In this document: positions 1 to 9,132 of the stretch, piece by piece
Layout: each line of letters opens with the position of its first letter
How positions within the stretch are numbered: position 1 is the first letter of the stretch
Assembly (NCBI RefSeq): GCF_024707525.1
Contig: NZ_CP062231.1
Location: forward strand, 2,666,001-2,730,000
Direction of reading: 5' to 3'
From: Rhizobium sp. TH2
Lineage (GTDB): Bacteria > Pseudomonadota > Alphaproteobacteria > Rhizobiales > Rhizobiaceae
Length of the DNA: 64,000 nucleotides
Translations under genes and position numbers: made by a program
Notes under the pieces: model-generated
Seen by the model: the letters and a program-made list of their open reading frames with translations, nothing else
Told to the model about the DNA's origin: nothing
Databases searched by the model: none

Positions 1-2
1 AT

Positions 3-380
3 GACGGCCTCTGGGAAGCGGCCCACCACACCCGCAACGACCTGACCGCCCGCCTCGCCGTCGTGCCGCTCATTCTCGAAGCGCGCGGGTTGGACGTCAC
101 ACCCTCGATGCGCGACAAGCTGATCGAACTCGGCGACATCGAAAGTGCCGAGATTTTCTCGGTGATCTACGAGGACGAAAAGGGCCATGTCGCCGTCGGC
201 GCCAAATGGTTCCGCTTCTTGTGCGCCCGCGAAAAGCGCGATCCGGCCGCCGCCTTCAAGGAACTGGTGCGCACGAATTTCCGTGGTGGGCTGAAGCCGC
301 CCTTCAACGACATCGCTCGCGCCGAGGCCGGCCTGACCCCGAGTTTCTACCGCTCGCTGTCCTCGATATCGAATGCCTGA
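3..380 (+). CDS. DUF455 family ferritin-like protein (3' part only)
   Basis: This is the C-terminal 125 residues of a gene that begins before the window; the frame is open from base 3. The segment reads DGLWEAAHHTRNDLTARL, then LEARGLDVTP, YEDEKGHVAVG and FRGGLKPPFN. These are the conserved blocks of the DUF455 family, which is related to ferritin-like four-helix proteins. The Glu/His residues in DEKGHV and LEARGLD would be metal-ligand candidates in such a fold. The biochemical role of the family is not established. Family call is confident, function is not. Confidence 0.85.
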   Translation, partial: DGLWEAAHHTRNDLTARLAVVPLILEARGLDVTPSMRDKLIELGDIESAEIFSVIYEDEKGHVAVGAKWFRFLCAREKRDPAAAFKELVRTNFRGGLKPPFNDIARAEAGLTPSFYRSLSSISNA

Positions 381-497
381 GCCGCTGCATTCCACGGCAT
401 AGACGGATTGTTAACCTTAATAGTTTGTAATCACCGGCATGAAGGAGTCTTGCTGGACCCCTCTGTTTTTCGCGTTATCCCGGTGGAGGATATTGAG

Positions 498-1802
498 GTG
501 TCAGGCACAGGAGCGAACCGGATCTTCGGACGGCGCGGGGAAAGCCACGTGCTTATTCTCGCGAGCGGCGAACGCGTCCGCCATATGACGATCCGCCCCT
601 GGATGGCGGCACTCGCCGTGTCCTTTTTCGGGCTTTTCACCATCGGATATCTCTCTGCCACCGCCTATCTCGTCCTGCGTGACGATCTGATGGGTGCGTC
701 CATGGCCCGCCAAGCGCGCATGCAGCATGAATACGAGGACCGGATCGCGGCACTCCGCGCCCAGGTCGACCGCATCACCTCGCGCCAGCTTCTCGACCAG
801 CAGGTCGTCGAGGACAAGGTCGAGAAGTTGATGGAACAGCAGATGGCGCTCGCCAACCGCCAGGGCAAGCTTGGTTCCGTGCTGGAACGCGCCGAGAATT
901 CCGGCCTCGACACCGAAATCGCCACGCCAACCGAAGATCAGCCGCTCGACTCGACCGAGAGCCTCGACACGACCGATGCCGACAAACATGCGAGCATCGA
1001 AAGCTTCGACACCCTGATAGGCAAATCCAAACCGGCAAAGACGCGTGCCCTGTCTTTCGCTGCCATCGATGGCAATGTCGCCGATCGTGCCGACAAGCTC
1101 TTTTCGACCGTGACACTGTCGCTCAAGGGCATCGAGCAGGAACAACTCGACCATATCAGGTCGCTGACCGCCAATGCCGATGTCCGCGCCGACAAGATCC
1201 ACGATATCCTGAAAAACACGGGCCTGAAGCTCCCCGCCAAGCTTGCCGCAGCCGAGCTTGACCCCGACAGCGCCATCGGCGGCCCCTTCGTCGAGCCGGA
1301 AACGGCAAGCGAATTCGAAGCCTCGATCTCTGGTCTCGATATCGCGCTCGACAGACTCGAACGCGTCAAGGCCGTGGCGCGCAAGCTGCCCTTCGCCAAT
1401 CCCGCGCCGAACCGCCAGATCACTTCGCTGTTCGGCAACCGCGTCGATCCCTTCTTCGGCAGGCTCGCCATGCATGCCGGCATCGATTTCCGCCAGAAGA
1501 CCGGCGGCAAGGTGCGGGCGACGGGGGCCGGCACCGTCGTCCATGCCGGCACGTCGGGCGGTTACGGCAACATGGTCGAGATCGACCACGGCAACGGCAT
1601 CACCACACGCTATGGCCATCTCTCCAAAGTGCTGGTCAAGGAAGGCGACATCGTCAACGAAGGCGATTTGATCGCACTGTCCGGCTCGACCGGGCGCTCG
1701 ACCGGCCCTCACCTCCATTACGAGGTCCGCCGCAATGGCACGGCGGTCGATCCTATGCGCTTCCTGAACGCCGGACTGAAGCTCACATCCTACATCGAAT
1801 AG
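498..1802 (+). CDS. Membrane-anchored M23 (LytM-type) peptidoglycan endopeptidase
   Basis: A 434-residue protein with a short cytoplasmic N-terminus, one transmembrane helix near residues 30-55, a charged coiled-coil stretch (about 65-160) and a C-terminal LytM domain (about 320-420). The domain carries the zinc-ligand motifs HAGIDF and HLHYE. The likely role is cleavage of peptidoglycan cross-links, or activation of an amidase during septation, in the periplasm. I chose the GTG at 498 because GGAGGA lies 8 bases before it. The frame is open further upstream (to 408) but without a ribosome site. The gene stands alone between DUF455 and the helicase. Confidence 0.9.
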   Translation: MSGTGANRIFGRRGESHVLILASGERVRHMTIRPWMAALAVSFFGLFTIGYLSATAYLVLRDDLMGASMARQARMQHEYEDRIAALRAQVDRITSRQLLDQQVVEDKVEKLMEQQMALANRQGKLGSVLERAENSGLDTEIATPTEDQPLDSTESLDTTDADKHASIESFDTLIGKSKPAKTRALSFAAIDGNVADRADKLFSTVTLSLKGIEQEQLDHIRSLTANADVRADKIHDILKNTGLKLPAKLAAAELDPDSAIGGPFVEPETASEFEASISGLDIALDRLERVKAVARKLPFANPAPNRQITSLFGNRVDPFFGRLAMHAGIDFRQKTGGKVRATGAGTVVHAGTSGGYGNMVEIDHGNGITTRYGHLSKVLVKEGDIVNEGDLIALSGSTGRSTGPHLHYEVRRNGTAVDPMRFLNAGLKLTSYIE

Positions 1803-1987
1803 CGTACGCCACGCTTTCGTCAGGAAATACTTGCGCCGAATTTACCACAGGCGGCGTTATATCGCCGCAAGCCGGTGATTTTCTTGACTTCCCGGCCATA
1901 AGGCACTAAGTGCAGCGCAACCTCGCGCGGCATGCTTTCTGCGCGATTCTGTTTTCCTGAACAAAGCAAACCGGAAACACCTCTCCT

Positions 1988-3517
1988 TTGACAACATTCC
2001 AAGACCTTGGCCTGAGCCCGAAAGTCCTCGCAGCCGTCACCGATTCTGGCTACACAATCCCGACGCCTATCCAGGCTGGCGCCATTCCTTTCGCGCTCCA
2101 GCGCCGCGACATTCTCGGCATTGCCCAGACCGGCACGGGCAAGACGGCATCCTTCGTTCTGCCGATGCTGACGCTGCTCGAGAAGGGCCGCGCCCGGGCG
2201 CGCATGCCCCGTACGCTGATCCTTGAGCCGACCCGCGAACTCGCCGCTCAGGTGGCTGAGAATTTCGAGAAATACGGCAAGAACCACAAGCTCAACGTCG
2301 CGCTGCTGATCGGCGGCGTCTCCTTCGACGAGCAGAACCGCAAGCTTGAGCGCGGCGCGGACGTGCTGATCTGCACCCCGGGCCGGCTGCTCGATCATTG
2401 CGAGCGGGGCAAGCTGCTGATGACCGGCGTCGAGATCCTGGTTATCGACGAAGCCGACCGCATGCTCGACATGGGCTTCATCCCCGATATCGAACGCATC
2501 GCCAAGATGATCCCGTTCACCCGCCAGACCCTGTTCTTCTCGGCCACCATGCCGCCGGAAATCCAGAAGCTGGCCGATGCCTTCCTGCAGAACCCGGAAC
2601 GTGTCGAAGTCTCCGCACCGTCATCGACGACAAAGACCATTACCCAGCGGCTGGTCGCCAGCCACGGTCAGGATTACGAGAAGCGCGCGACGCTTCGCGA
2701 CCTGATCCGTGAAGTCGAGACCGACATCAAGAACGCCATCATCTTCTGCAACCGCAAGAAGGATGTCGCCGATCTTTTCCGTTCGCTCGAACGCCACGGC
2801 TTCGAGGCTGGCGCGCTGCATGGCGACATGGACCAGCGTTCGCGCACAAATATGCTGCAGGGTTTCCGTGACGGTAACCTGAAGATCCTGGTGGCGTCCG
2901 ACGTGGCGGCACGCGGCCTTGACATCCCCGACGTCAGCCACATCTTCAATTTCGACGTGCCGATCCATGCGGAAGACTATGTCCACCGCATCGGCCGCAC
3001 GGGACGCGCCGGCCGTTCCGGTGCCGCCTACATGATCGTCACCAAGCGCGATTCAAAGCATCTCGACGCGATCGAGAAGCTGATCACGGAAAAGATCGAA
3101 TGGCACAATGGCGACCTCTCGGCCCTTCCGCCCTCCGAGGCGGGTGCCGATACCGGCCGTTCCGACCGCCGTCCGGCCAAGGGTGGCCGCGACCGCGACC
3201 GCCGCAAGCCGAGTGACCGCGGTAACAGACATGAGGCCCCTGCGGTTCATAAAATTGACACCGATGCGGGCGTAAACCAACCCGCACGCGAACCGGAATC
3301 AGTAAAGACGGAGACTGTCATGGCAAAGAGCAATGCGGCGGCGAAAAAGGAACACGCTCCCCGGCCGGAACGCCAGGAACGTCCCCACCCCGCCAACGAC
3401 GACCACCGCGCACGCCAGAACCGCCGCTATCATCAGAACGATGACGGCCCGACCCCGGTCGGCTTCGGCGACGACGTGCCCGCTTTCATGCTGACCAGCG
3501 CCGCGCTCAAGGGCTAA
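1988..3517 (+). CDS. DEAD-box ATP-dependent RNA helicase, RhlE-like
   Basis: A 509-residue helicase with all family motifs in order: PTPIQ (Q motif), AQTGTGKT (Walker A), PTRELA, TPGRLLD, DEAD, SAT, and HRIGRTGRAGR near residue 335. The core ends around residue 380. The remaining 130 residues are a basic, Arg/Lys/His-rich disordered tail typical of RhlE/RhlB-type proteins and probably RNA-binding. It would unwind short RNA duplexes in ribosome assembly or cold adaptation. The start is a TTG giving MTTFQDLGL, the family's usual N-terminus. The 185-base leader after the M23 gene may carry cold-responsive control, but I see no specific element. Confidence 0.92.
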   Translation: MTTFQDLGLSPKVLAAVTDSGYTIPTPIQAGAIPFALQRRDILGIAQTGTGKTASFVLPMLTLLEKGRARARMPRTLILEPTRELAAQVAENFEKYGKNHKLNVALLIGGVSFDEQNRKLERGADVLICTPGRLLDHCERGKLLMTGVEILVIDEADRMLDMGFIPDIERIAKMIPFTRQTLFFSATMPPEIQKLADAFLQNPERVEVSAPSSTTKTITQRLVASHGQDYEKRATLRDLIREVETDIKNAIIFCNRKKDVADLFRSLERHGFEAGALHGDMDQRSRTNMLQGFRDGNLKILVASDVAARGLDIPDVSHIFNFDVPIHAEDYVHRIGRTGRAGRSGAAYMIVTKRDSKHLDAIEKLITEKIEWHNGDLSALPPSEAGADTGRSDRRPAKGGRDRDRRKPSDRGNRHEAPAVHKIDTDAGVNQPAREPESVKTETVMAKSNAAAKKEHAPRPERQERPHPANDDHRARQNRRYHQNDDGPTPVGFGDDVPAFMLTSAALKG

Positions 3518-3526
3518 GCCCTTTCA

Positions 3527-3946
3527 ATGAGTGTTGGCCTGCCTGGTCTCGATTTCCCCGGTGTGGGAACTGGTCTTGCCATCCTTCGGGATGGCAAACT
3601 GCTTTTATACAGGCGCACGCGCCCGCCCGAAGCCGGCCACTGGAACATCGTCGGCGGTAAGGTCGACCACATGGAGCATTCCATGGGCGCCGCGCGACGC
3701 GAGGCCGAGGAGGAAAGCGGCCTCAAGATCGGCCAGCTCGAATTCCTCACAATCTCCGAACAGATCTTCGACACCGATCGCCATCACTGGATCTCGATCA
3801 TCTACCAAACGACCGATATCTCGGGCGAAGCCCGCGTGATGGAGCCGGAAAAGCTGCCCGAATTCGGCTGGTTCGCGCTGGATGATTTGCCGGCGCCGCT
3901 GTCGAAGTTTGCGGCGGATGCGGTGAAGGCGCTAGCCTCAGCATAG
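3527..3946 (+). CDS. Nudix hydrolase
   Basis: A 139-residue single-domain protein. The Nudix box runs from about residue 44 as GKVDHMEHSMGAARREAEEE, followed by SGL. It matches the G-x5-E-x7-RE-U-x-EE-x-G-U rule, so metal-binding Glu residues are intact. The family hydrolyses nucleoside diphosphates linked to another group; the substrate cannot be told from sequence. It begins 10 bases after the helicase stop and is likely co-transcribed with it. Confidence 0.9.
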   Translation: MSVGLPGLDFPGVGTGLAILRDGKLLLYRRTRPPEAGHWNIVGGKVDHMEHSMGAARREAEEESGLKIGQLEFLTISEQIFDTDRHHWISIIYQTTDISGEARVMEPEKLPEFGWFALDDLPAPLSKFAADAVKALASA

Positions 3947-4019
3947 GACGCTCCCGTAAGGACCGCGTTGCGCCTTTCGCGATTTGCTGTATCGCTGGGC
4001 CCGACCCGAGGAGCCCGCC

Positions 4020-4652
4020 ATGCCGTCCACCGAATTGCTGATCGCGTTCTTTGTCACGACAATGATCTTCGCCTACATCCCTGGCCCGGCCATGCTTTAT
4101 GCCGCCGCTCAGACGCTTGCTCGCGGCAGGTTGTCCGGGCTGATGGCGACGCTGGGGATTCACGTCGGTGGCTATGTGCATGTGATTGCCGCAGCCGCCG
4201 GGCTCTCGATGCTTTTTCACGCGGTACCGACGCTCTATCTGGCGGTCAAGATCGTCGGTGCGATCTATCTGATATGGCTTGGGATTTCATTGTTTCGGGC
4301 ACGCGCGGATGGTGAGCCCGTATCCGGCGGCCCAATCGCGAAATCCGCGCGCCGCGCTTTCCTCGAAAGTGTCGCGGTCGAGGTCCTCAACCCCAAGACA
4401 GCATTGTTCTTCCTCGCCTTCCTCCCGCAATTCGTCGATGCCTCGGCTGCATTTCCTGTCTGGCTGCAACTCCTGCTGCTGGGCACGACAGTCAATTTGA
4501 TTTTTTCATCAGCGGATGTGGTTTGCGTGTTCATGGCAGGCGCCATTGTCAACCGCCTGAGAGAGTCGAACGGCGCCAGACGCATGATGCAGCGTGCCGG
4601 CGGAACCATCCTGGTCGGGCTCGGACTGCATCTCGCATTCCAGAAAAGCTGA
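4020..4652 (+). CDS. LysE/RhtB family amino-acid exporter
   Basis: A 210-residue inner-membrane protein with about six hydrophobic helices. The family-typical N-terminal IPGPAML block follows the first helix, and the central block has EVLNPKTALFFLAFLPQF, a hallmark of LysE translocators (the PKT/NPK loop). The likely role is export of an amino acid or derivative. The ATG at 4020 is preferred because GAGGAG precedes it by about 6 bases. Upstream in-frame ATG at 3984 has no ribosome site. Its stop abuts the stop of the convergent TfoX-like gene with no gap. Confidence 0.9.
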   Translation: MPSTELLIAFFVTTMIFAYIPGPAMLYAAAQTLARGRLSGLMATLGIHVGGYVHVIAAAAGLSMLFHAVPTLYLAVKIVGAIYLIWLGISLFRARADGEPVSGGPIAKSARRAFLESVAVEVLNPKTALFFLAFLPQFVDASAAFPVWLQLLLLGTTVNLIFSSADVVCVFMAGAIVNRLRESNGARRMMQRAGGTILVGLGLHLAFQKS

Positions 4653-4976
4653 TTACTTCGCCGCCCTGATCGACGCCTCTACCGCAATCCGCGCCCATTT
4701 CTCCGCCTCATCCGGATCGTCGAAGGCACCCTCCGGTATCGTCCAATAGGGCATGGCGACCTCCTTGCCCGACTTGTTGTGGGTGTAGCGCCAATGCCTG
4801 CCGCCGGCTTCCTCATAGAGCGGCCCGGCCTCGACATCGCCCTTGAGCATCAGACCGCCACGCAACTCGACGGCGATGATGCGGCCATCGACATAGATGC
4901 CCTTGCCGCCGAACATGCGCTTGATCGTGACCGGCCCGACGGAGCGGAACAGGTCCTGGATATCGTCGTGATCCAT
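4653..4976 (-). CDS. TfoX/Sxy N-terminal domain protein
   Basis: A 107-residue protein matching the TfoX N-terminal domain: residues 12-35 contain VTIKRMFGGKGIYVDG, the family signature, and the C-terminal half has MPYWTIPEGAFDDPDE. In Gammaproteobacteria the full-length relatives act in competence regulation. This short version lacks the C-terminal half and its role in Alphaproteobacteria is unknown. A strong GGAGG lies 5 bases before the ATG and is partly inside a small inverted repeat (4984-5001). Confidence 0.85.
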   Translation of the reverse strand: MDHDDIQDLFRSVGPVTIKRMFGGKGIYVDGRIIAVELRGGLMLKGDVEAGPLYEEAGGRHWRYTHNKSGKEVAMPYWTIPEGAFDDPDEAEKWARIAVEASIRAAK

Positions 4977-4983
4977 TTCAACC

Positions 4984-5001
4984 TCCGGAATAATTTCCGG
5001 A
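4984..5001 (-). promoter_or_regulatory. Inverted repeat overlapping the TfoX-like gene's ribosome site
   Basis: TCCGGAA and TTCCGGA form a perfect 7-base stem with a TAAT loop. On the minus strand the distal arm contains the first bases of the GGAGG ribosome site. If the hairpin forms in RNA it could mask translation initiation. It could also be a weak stem between the TonB gene and this gene. No T-run follows, so it is not a standard terminator. Confidence 0.35.
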
Positions 5002-5034
5002 GAGCTTAGGAATATTTTCTGACGCCTGTCAAGA

Positions 5035-7218
5035 TCAGAAGCGCGTCGTGGCGCCGATCATGATCGTCCGGCCGCGGCCGTTGGCGATATCCTGCACGCT
5101 CGACGTGCCGGCGACGGCGGAGAAATAGCTCTTGTCGAGGAGATTATCGACGGAGAAGAACAGCTTGGCATTCTCCGTGACCTTGAACGAACCGTAGAGA
5201 TCGACGAGCGTGTAGGACGGCCGGTCGACCGAATTTTTCGCGTCGAGATAGGCCTGAACGCTATCGCCGGTATAACGGATGCGTCCGCCGAGTGTCAGCC
5301 GCTGCTCGAAGAACCGGAGACCGGCATCGAGCGTTGCATAATCGTCCGGAAGGCGGCCCACATCGTTGCCGATGCCAGCGAATTCCGGCAGTGGCTGGCG
5401 GGTATCGGCGATGGTCAGCGAGAGGTTGGTGTAGGCGAAACCGGTATCGTAACCGCCCTCGATTTCCACGCCTTCCATGGTGGTGGTTCCCGGCAGGTTC
5501 ATCCACTTGGTGACGGTCGGAGAACTCGAGTCGTCGGTGACGAAAGTGATGTAATTATCGATGCGGTTCTTGAAATAGCCGATCTTCAGGTAACCCATGT
5601 CCTCGGACATGAAGAGCCCGTCGCCGCGCAGGTTGACGCCGATATCCAGGCCCTTTTGCTTCTCCGGCACCAGGTTGATGTTGTTCAGGACGGGCTCCGC
5701 CGTGCCGCCGAAATTGTGGCCGCCCGGGAAGAACACTTCGGACACGCTCGGTGGGCGCATCGTGTGAGCATAGGTCGCGTAAAGCTGCATCCACGGCGTC
5801 GGATCGACGGTCACACCGATCTTCGGGTTCCAGGTGCCGCCGTCACGTGTCACAGGTATGGCCGGGCAATCGTCTTCTCCAGGTGGAACATCGCAACTCT
5901 TGCCCGCAAGGCTCCAGTAGTCGTAGCGCATGCCGCCGGTAATGCCGAGGATGCCCCAGGTGAACGTCGTATCGTTGAACGCGCCACTCTTGATGAGCAG
6001 TCCGTTCGGGTTCGCGCCCTGCGCGTCATTGCCCACATATTTGTCGGAATTGATGCCCGCACCATAGAAGAACTTGAGCGACATCGAATCGTTGAGATCG
6101 AGGACGGAGGTGTTGGACACGTCGAGGCCAAGCCCGGTATCGGTACCGTCACGGCCGTCGAACTCCGCATCTTCGGCGATACCAGCCATCTTGACATCGG
6201 TGATGTTCAAATATGCGTTGATCTTCAGATCGATCAGGTTGTCGCCCGGCTGGTAGGCATATTTCGCCGTATAGGTCTGGTTGTTGATCTGCCAGTCATA
6301 GCCCCCGCTCTCGACGGCGAATGCATTCTGGTAGAACACCCCGCCCAGTTCGAGCGACTGCTCGCCATCCGGCTCGTAATTGACCTTGAACAGTCCGCCG
6401 CGCGGATGGTTGGAGGCATCGTTGATATACCATTGGCCATCACCATTGCGGTAGTTCGACTCGTCCGAACCGCTGATGGCGCCGATCACCGAGACCTTGC
6501 CGTCGATGCCGATATTGGTGCGCCAGCCGCCGGCGGTAAGCCGCGAAAAATTCATGCCGTTGGTGCCGGCCTGAAGCGTCACCAACCCGCCGACATCCTT
6601 GCCCGGCAGAAGTATGTCATCGACGCCAAGCGTCTTGAAATTCGCGGCGCCCGACAATGTGCCCATGCCGTCAATGCCCGGCGCGGCACCGCGCGTGATA
6701 TCGACGCCCGCCAGCAGGTTTTTGTCGATATAGACCATATTGTCGGAGGTACCGGAATGGCCCGACAGGTTGCGGAAGGTCTGCGGCACCCCGTCGATCA
6801 TCTGGTTGACGCGGCCATTGCCCTGCATGCCACGGATATTGACGATGATGCCGGGCTGTTCGTCGAGCTGGCGGGTAAATGCACCGGGCGTCATGCGGAT
6901 CGCGGTATCGACCTTGCCATTCATCCGCTCGCGGATCGTCTCGCCATCAATGATCGAAACGGGCGCCGGCTTGTTGACGATGTCGGCGGCAACAGCGGAA
7001 TCCGAGCCGATCACGATGCGCTTGAGCTTGGTGACGCCGGGCTCCACAGGCGTTGAATCGTCGGCGCTGGCGGCGGTATCCTGGGTTTCCGTCTCGGGCG
7101 CCGCACCATCGTCATCAAGGACGATGACATCTTCCTGCGCATGGGCCGGAACAGACAGGACCATCGCAAATGTCGTCGATGACATCAGCGCGGCGGCAAA
7201 CGCCCAATGGATTCTCAC
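5035..7218 (-). CDS. TonB-dependent outer-membrane receptor, probably haem/haemoglobin uptake
   Basis: A 727-residue protein with signal peptide (cleavage near AHAQED). The plug domain (about residues 80-200) includes IVNIRGMQGNGRVNQMIDG, and a long beta-barrel ends in aromatic Phe (IGATTRF). In the barrel, MRPPSVSEVF, then a His in PGGHNFGG, then NINLVPEK resemble the FRAP...His...NPNL arrangement of haem receptors. Hence it is probably a haemoglobin/transferrin-type receptor. The start is GTG with GAGGG 6 bases upstream. No exbB or ABC transporter partners are in the window. The ligand is inferred, not proven. Confidence 0.85.
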   Translation of the reverse strand: MRIHWAFAAALMSSTTFAMVLSVPAHAQEDVIVLDDDGAAPETETQDTAASADDSTPVEPGVTKLKRIVIGSDSAVAADIVNKPAPVSIIDGETIRERMNGKVDTAIRMTPGAFTRQLDEQPGIIVNIRGMQGNGRVNQMIDGVPQTFRNLSGHSGTSDNMVYIDKNLLAGVDITRGAAPGIDGMGTLSGAANFKTLGVDDILLPGKDVGGLVTLQAGTNGMNFSRLTAGGWRTNIGIDGKVSVIGAISGSDESNYRNGDGQWYINDASNHPRGGLFKVNYEPDGEQSLELGGVFYQNAFAVESGGYDWQINNQTYTAKYAYQPGDNLIDLKINAYLNITDVKMAGIAEDAEFDGRDGTDTGLGLDVSNTSVLDLNDSMSLKFFYGAGINSDKYVGNDAQGANPNGLLIKSGAFNDTTFTWGILGITGGMRYDYWSLAGKSCDVPPGEDDCPAIPVTRDGGTWNPKIGVTVDPTPWMQLYATYAHTMRPPSVSEVFFPGGHNFGGTAEPVLNNINLVPEKQKGLDIGVNLRGDGLFMSEDMGYLKIGYFKNRIDNYITFVTDDSSSPTVTKWMNLPGTTTMEGVEIEGGYDTGFAYTNLSLTIADTRQPLPEFAGIGNDVGRLPDDYATLDAGLRFFEQRLTLGGRIRYTGDSVQAYLDAKNSVDRPSYTLVDLYGSFKVTENAKLFFSVDNLLDKSYFSAVAGTSSVQDIANGRGRTIMIGATTRF

Positions 7219-7360
7219 GGCATACCCTCGCCAAACAGGGAACTCAGTGCCTGGCTTGCGTCCCCCTGGTCTTTCAGGCCCGTCCGCTGGCGATGGCGAT
7301 ATCAGGTCCGGATCTTCAAGTCCGGAACCGGGTTACGAATGAAGAACTGGACTTAAAGTG

Positions 7361-7376
7361 TCAAGTTATAAACTGA
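7361..7376. promoter_or_regulatory. Imperfect palindrome upstream of the TonB receptor gene
   Basis: TCAAGTTATAAACTGA is an interrupted palindrome (TCA-NN-TTATAA-NN-TGA) in a 196-base AT-richer gap between the TonB receptor and the next upstream gene. A TTGACA hexamer on the minus strand overlaps its edge. Iron-responsive regulators commonly sit at such promoters in rhizobia. The motif does not clearly match an Irr or RirA site that I know, so the regulator is unassigned. Confidence 0.35.
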
Positions 7377-7414
7377 ATCAAAAAGGAAATATCCCCGTGT
7401 TCGCCGCGACGTGA

Positions 7415-9034
7415 TCAGTCGGTCAAAATCCCGCCGGCCGCGGCGATCTCCTCGGGCGTATCGGCATCGATATGGGCCGCCTCGCCGATGTCGATATCGA
7501 TCACGGCAAGGCCGCTGCGCTCGATCACGGGCCGCGCGCCGATATCGCCGGTGAGCTTCGAAATCGCATCGAAGGTCGCCGCCGGCAGGATCACCGGATT
7601 GCCGCGCTTGCCGCCCGAGACGGCGCGCACGATCGCTCTTCCGTCTTCAGCGCGGAAGGCATCGATCATCGCATCGATATGTTCGGGCCGCACGCCGGGC
7701 ATGTCGGCCAGAACGACCAGAAGGCCATCCGCATCATCACGCACCGCCGCCAGCCCGGCCCTGAGGCTCGACGCCATGCCGCTCGCGAAATCGGAATTGT
7801 GGACGATGGGACAATCGAGGCCCGCGACCGCCTCCTCGATATCCGCCGACCGGTAGCCGGTGACCAGCACCATTTCGTCTGCGCGGGACTGCTTGACGGT
7901 CTCGACGGAGCGGCGCACCAGCGGCACGCCATCGAACACCGCGAGCAGCTTGTGCTTGCCCGATGCCGCCATGCGGCTGGCACTGCCGGCGGCCAGCACG
8001 ACGGCAGCGACCCGAAGCGCCCGCTTTTCGCTGCCTGTCCCCAATCGCGGCAGCGGCCGGGTCGGAATTTCCATCAGCAATCCTCCGACGCCAAGGCCGG
8101 TCAGCTCGTCATGACCCGGCGCCTCGCCCGCCAGTATGCGCGCGAGCACCCAATCGAAACCATTCTCCTTCGGGCTCCGTGCACAGCCCGGTGCGCCAAT
8201 AACCGGCACACCTTCTGCCGCACCCAGCACCAGCAGGTTGCCCGGATCGACGGGCAACCCCACCTGTTCGACCACGCCGCCCGCCTGACGGATCGCGGCC
8301 GGGATCACATCGTCGGCATCCGCCACGGCCGAGGCGCCGAAAATGACGATCATGTCATGGCCGCCGACGACCTCACCGATCGCATGGGCAACTGCCTCGG
8401 CCCGGTGCGGCACGCGTTTCTCGACCAGCAGCCTGCTGCCGGAGGCAACGAGCCGCGCTTCCAGAATCTGCCGCGTCTTGTCCATGACCGATTGCTTCAG
8501 CGATGGCAATTCGGTGGCGATCAGCGCCACGCGTCTCGCCGCGTAGGGCTTGACCTCAAAGGCCATCTCCGACGCGAGCAGCGCTATCGCTTGTTCGGCC
8601 GCCTCCCCCGCGACAGCCAGCGGAATGATCTTGATCGTGGCAACCATGTCGCCCGCCTTCACGTCGGCGCGATCGTTGAGGCAGGCAAGCGTGATGGCGG
8701 GATCGATCCGGTTGAGCCGGTCAACAACATCCTTCGATGCACGGAATAGGCCGTTGACGGCGGAGAAGATATTCACCCGGCCCGTTGTCGCCGGCGAAAA
8801 TTTCAGGTGGTCCGGCGCGATGGCGGCGGCAATGCGGCTGGCCGCCTCATCCTCCATCAGGTCGCCGACATCGAGCGCTGCGGCAATCACGCTCGCGACA
8901 TCAGCAGCCCTGAGCACCTCGACATCACCGTGAGTCAGTCGGCGCCCCTTGGGGAACTTGACGCCCCCTGCCCTCACCGAATGCGCGAGCACCGCGCCTG
9001 CCGCTTGCTCCACTGCCAGTTCGCCGAATTTCAT
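7415..9034 (-). CDS. Molybdopterin-binding / MocA-type nucleotidyltransferase fusion protein
   Basis: A 539-residue two-domain protein. Residues 1 to about 335 resemble the MoeA/MoCF-like molybdopterin-binding fold (MIVIFGASAVAD, and ...VIGAPGCARSPKENGFDW). Residues 340-539 are a MobA/MocA-type nucleotidyltransferase beginning VAAVVLAAGSASRM, with KLL downstream and VVLADMPGV as the metal-binding segment. The expected role is late maturation of molybdenum cofactor, probably cytidylylation of molybdopterin for xanthine-dehydrogenase-type enzymes. No xdh genes are adjacent. The fused arrangement is known in rhizobia. The ATG at 9034 is weakly preceded by a GGGAA stretch. Confidence 0.85.
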   Translation of the reverse strand: MKFGELAVEQAAGAVLAHSVRAGGVKFPKGRRLTHGDVEVLRAADVASVIAAALDVGDLMEDEAASRIAAAIAPDHLKFSPATTGRVNIFSAVNGLFRASKDVVDRLNRIDPAITLACLNDRADVKAGDMVATIKIIPLAVAGEAAEQAIALLASEMAFEVKPYAARRVALIATELPSLKQSVMDKTRQILEARLVASGSRLLVEKRVPHRAEAVAHAIGEVVGGHDMIVIFGASAVADADDVIPAAIRQAGGVVEQVGLPVDPGNLLVLGAAEGVPVIGAPGCARSPKENGFDWVLARILAGEAPGHDELTGLGVGGLLMEIPTRPLPRLGTGSEKRALRVAAVVLAAGSASRMAASGKHKLLAVFDGVPLVRRSVETVKQSRADEMVLVTGYRSADIEEAVAGLDCPIVHNSDFASGMASSLRAGLAAVRDDADGLLVVLADMPGVRPEHIDAMIDAFRAEDGRAIVRAVSGGKRGNPVILPAATFDAISKLTGDIGARPVIERSGLAVIDIDIGEAAHIDADTPEEIAAAGGILTD

Positions 9035-9132
9035 GCGCGCCCATTTCCCATTTCAGCGAAGATAGGAAGCACAAGCCCCGCCGTAAACGGCCCGCCTTGT
9101 CCATCAGTCTGTTTCTAGCTCAGATATGCGTC

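Noticed and set aside
5656..7056. Plus-strand open frame of 466 codons opposite the TonB receptor
   Set aside because: Shadow frame with biased composition and no domain.
7472..8749. Plus-strand open frame of 425 codons opposite the Mo-cofactor fusion gene
   Set aside because: Shadow frame; the minus strand has two recognisable domains.
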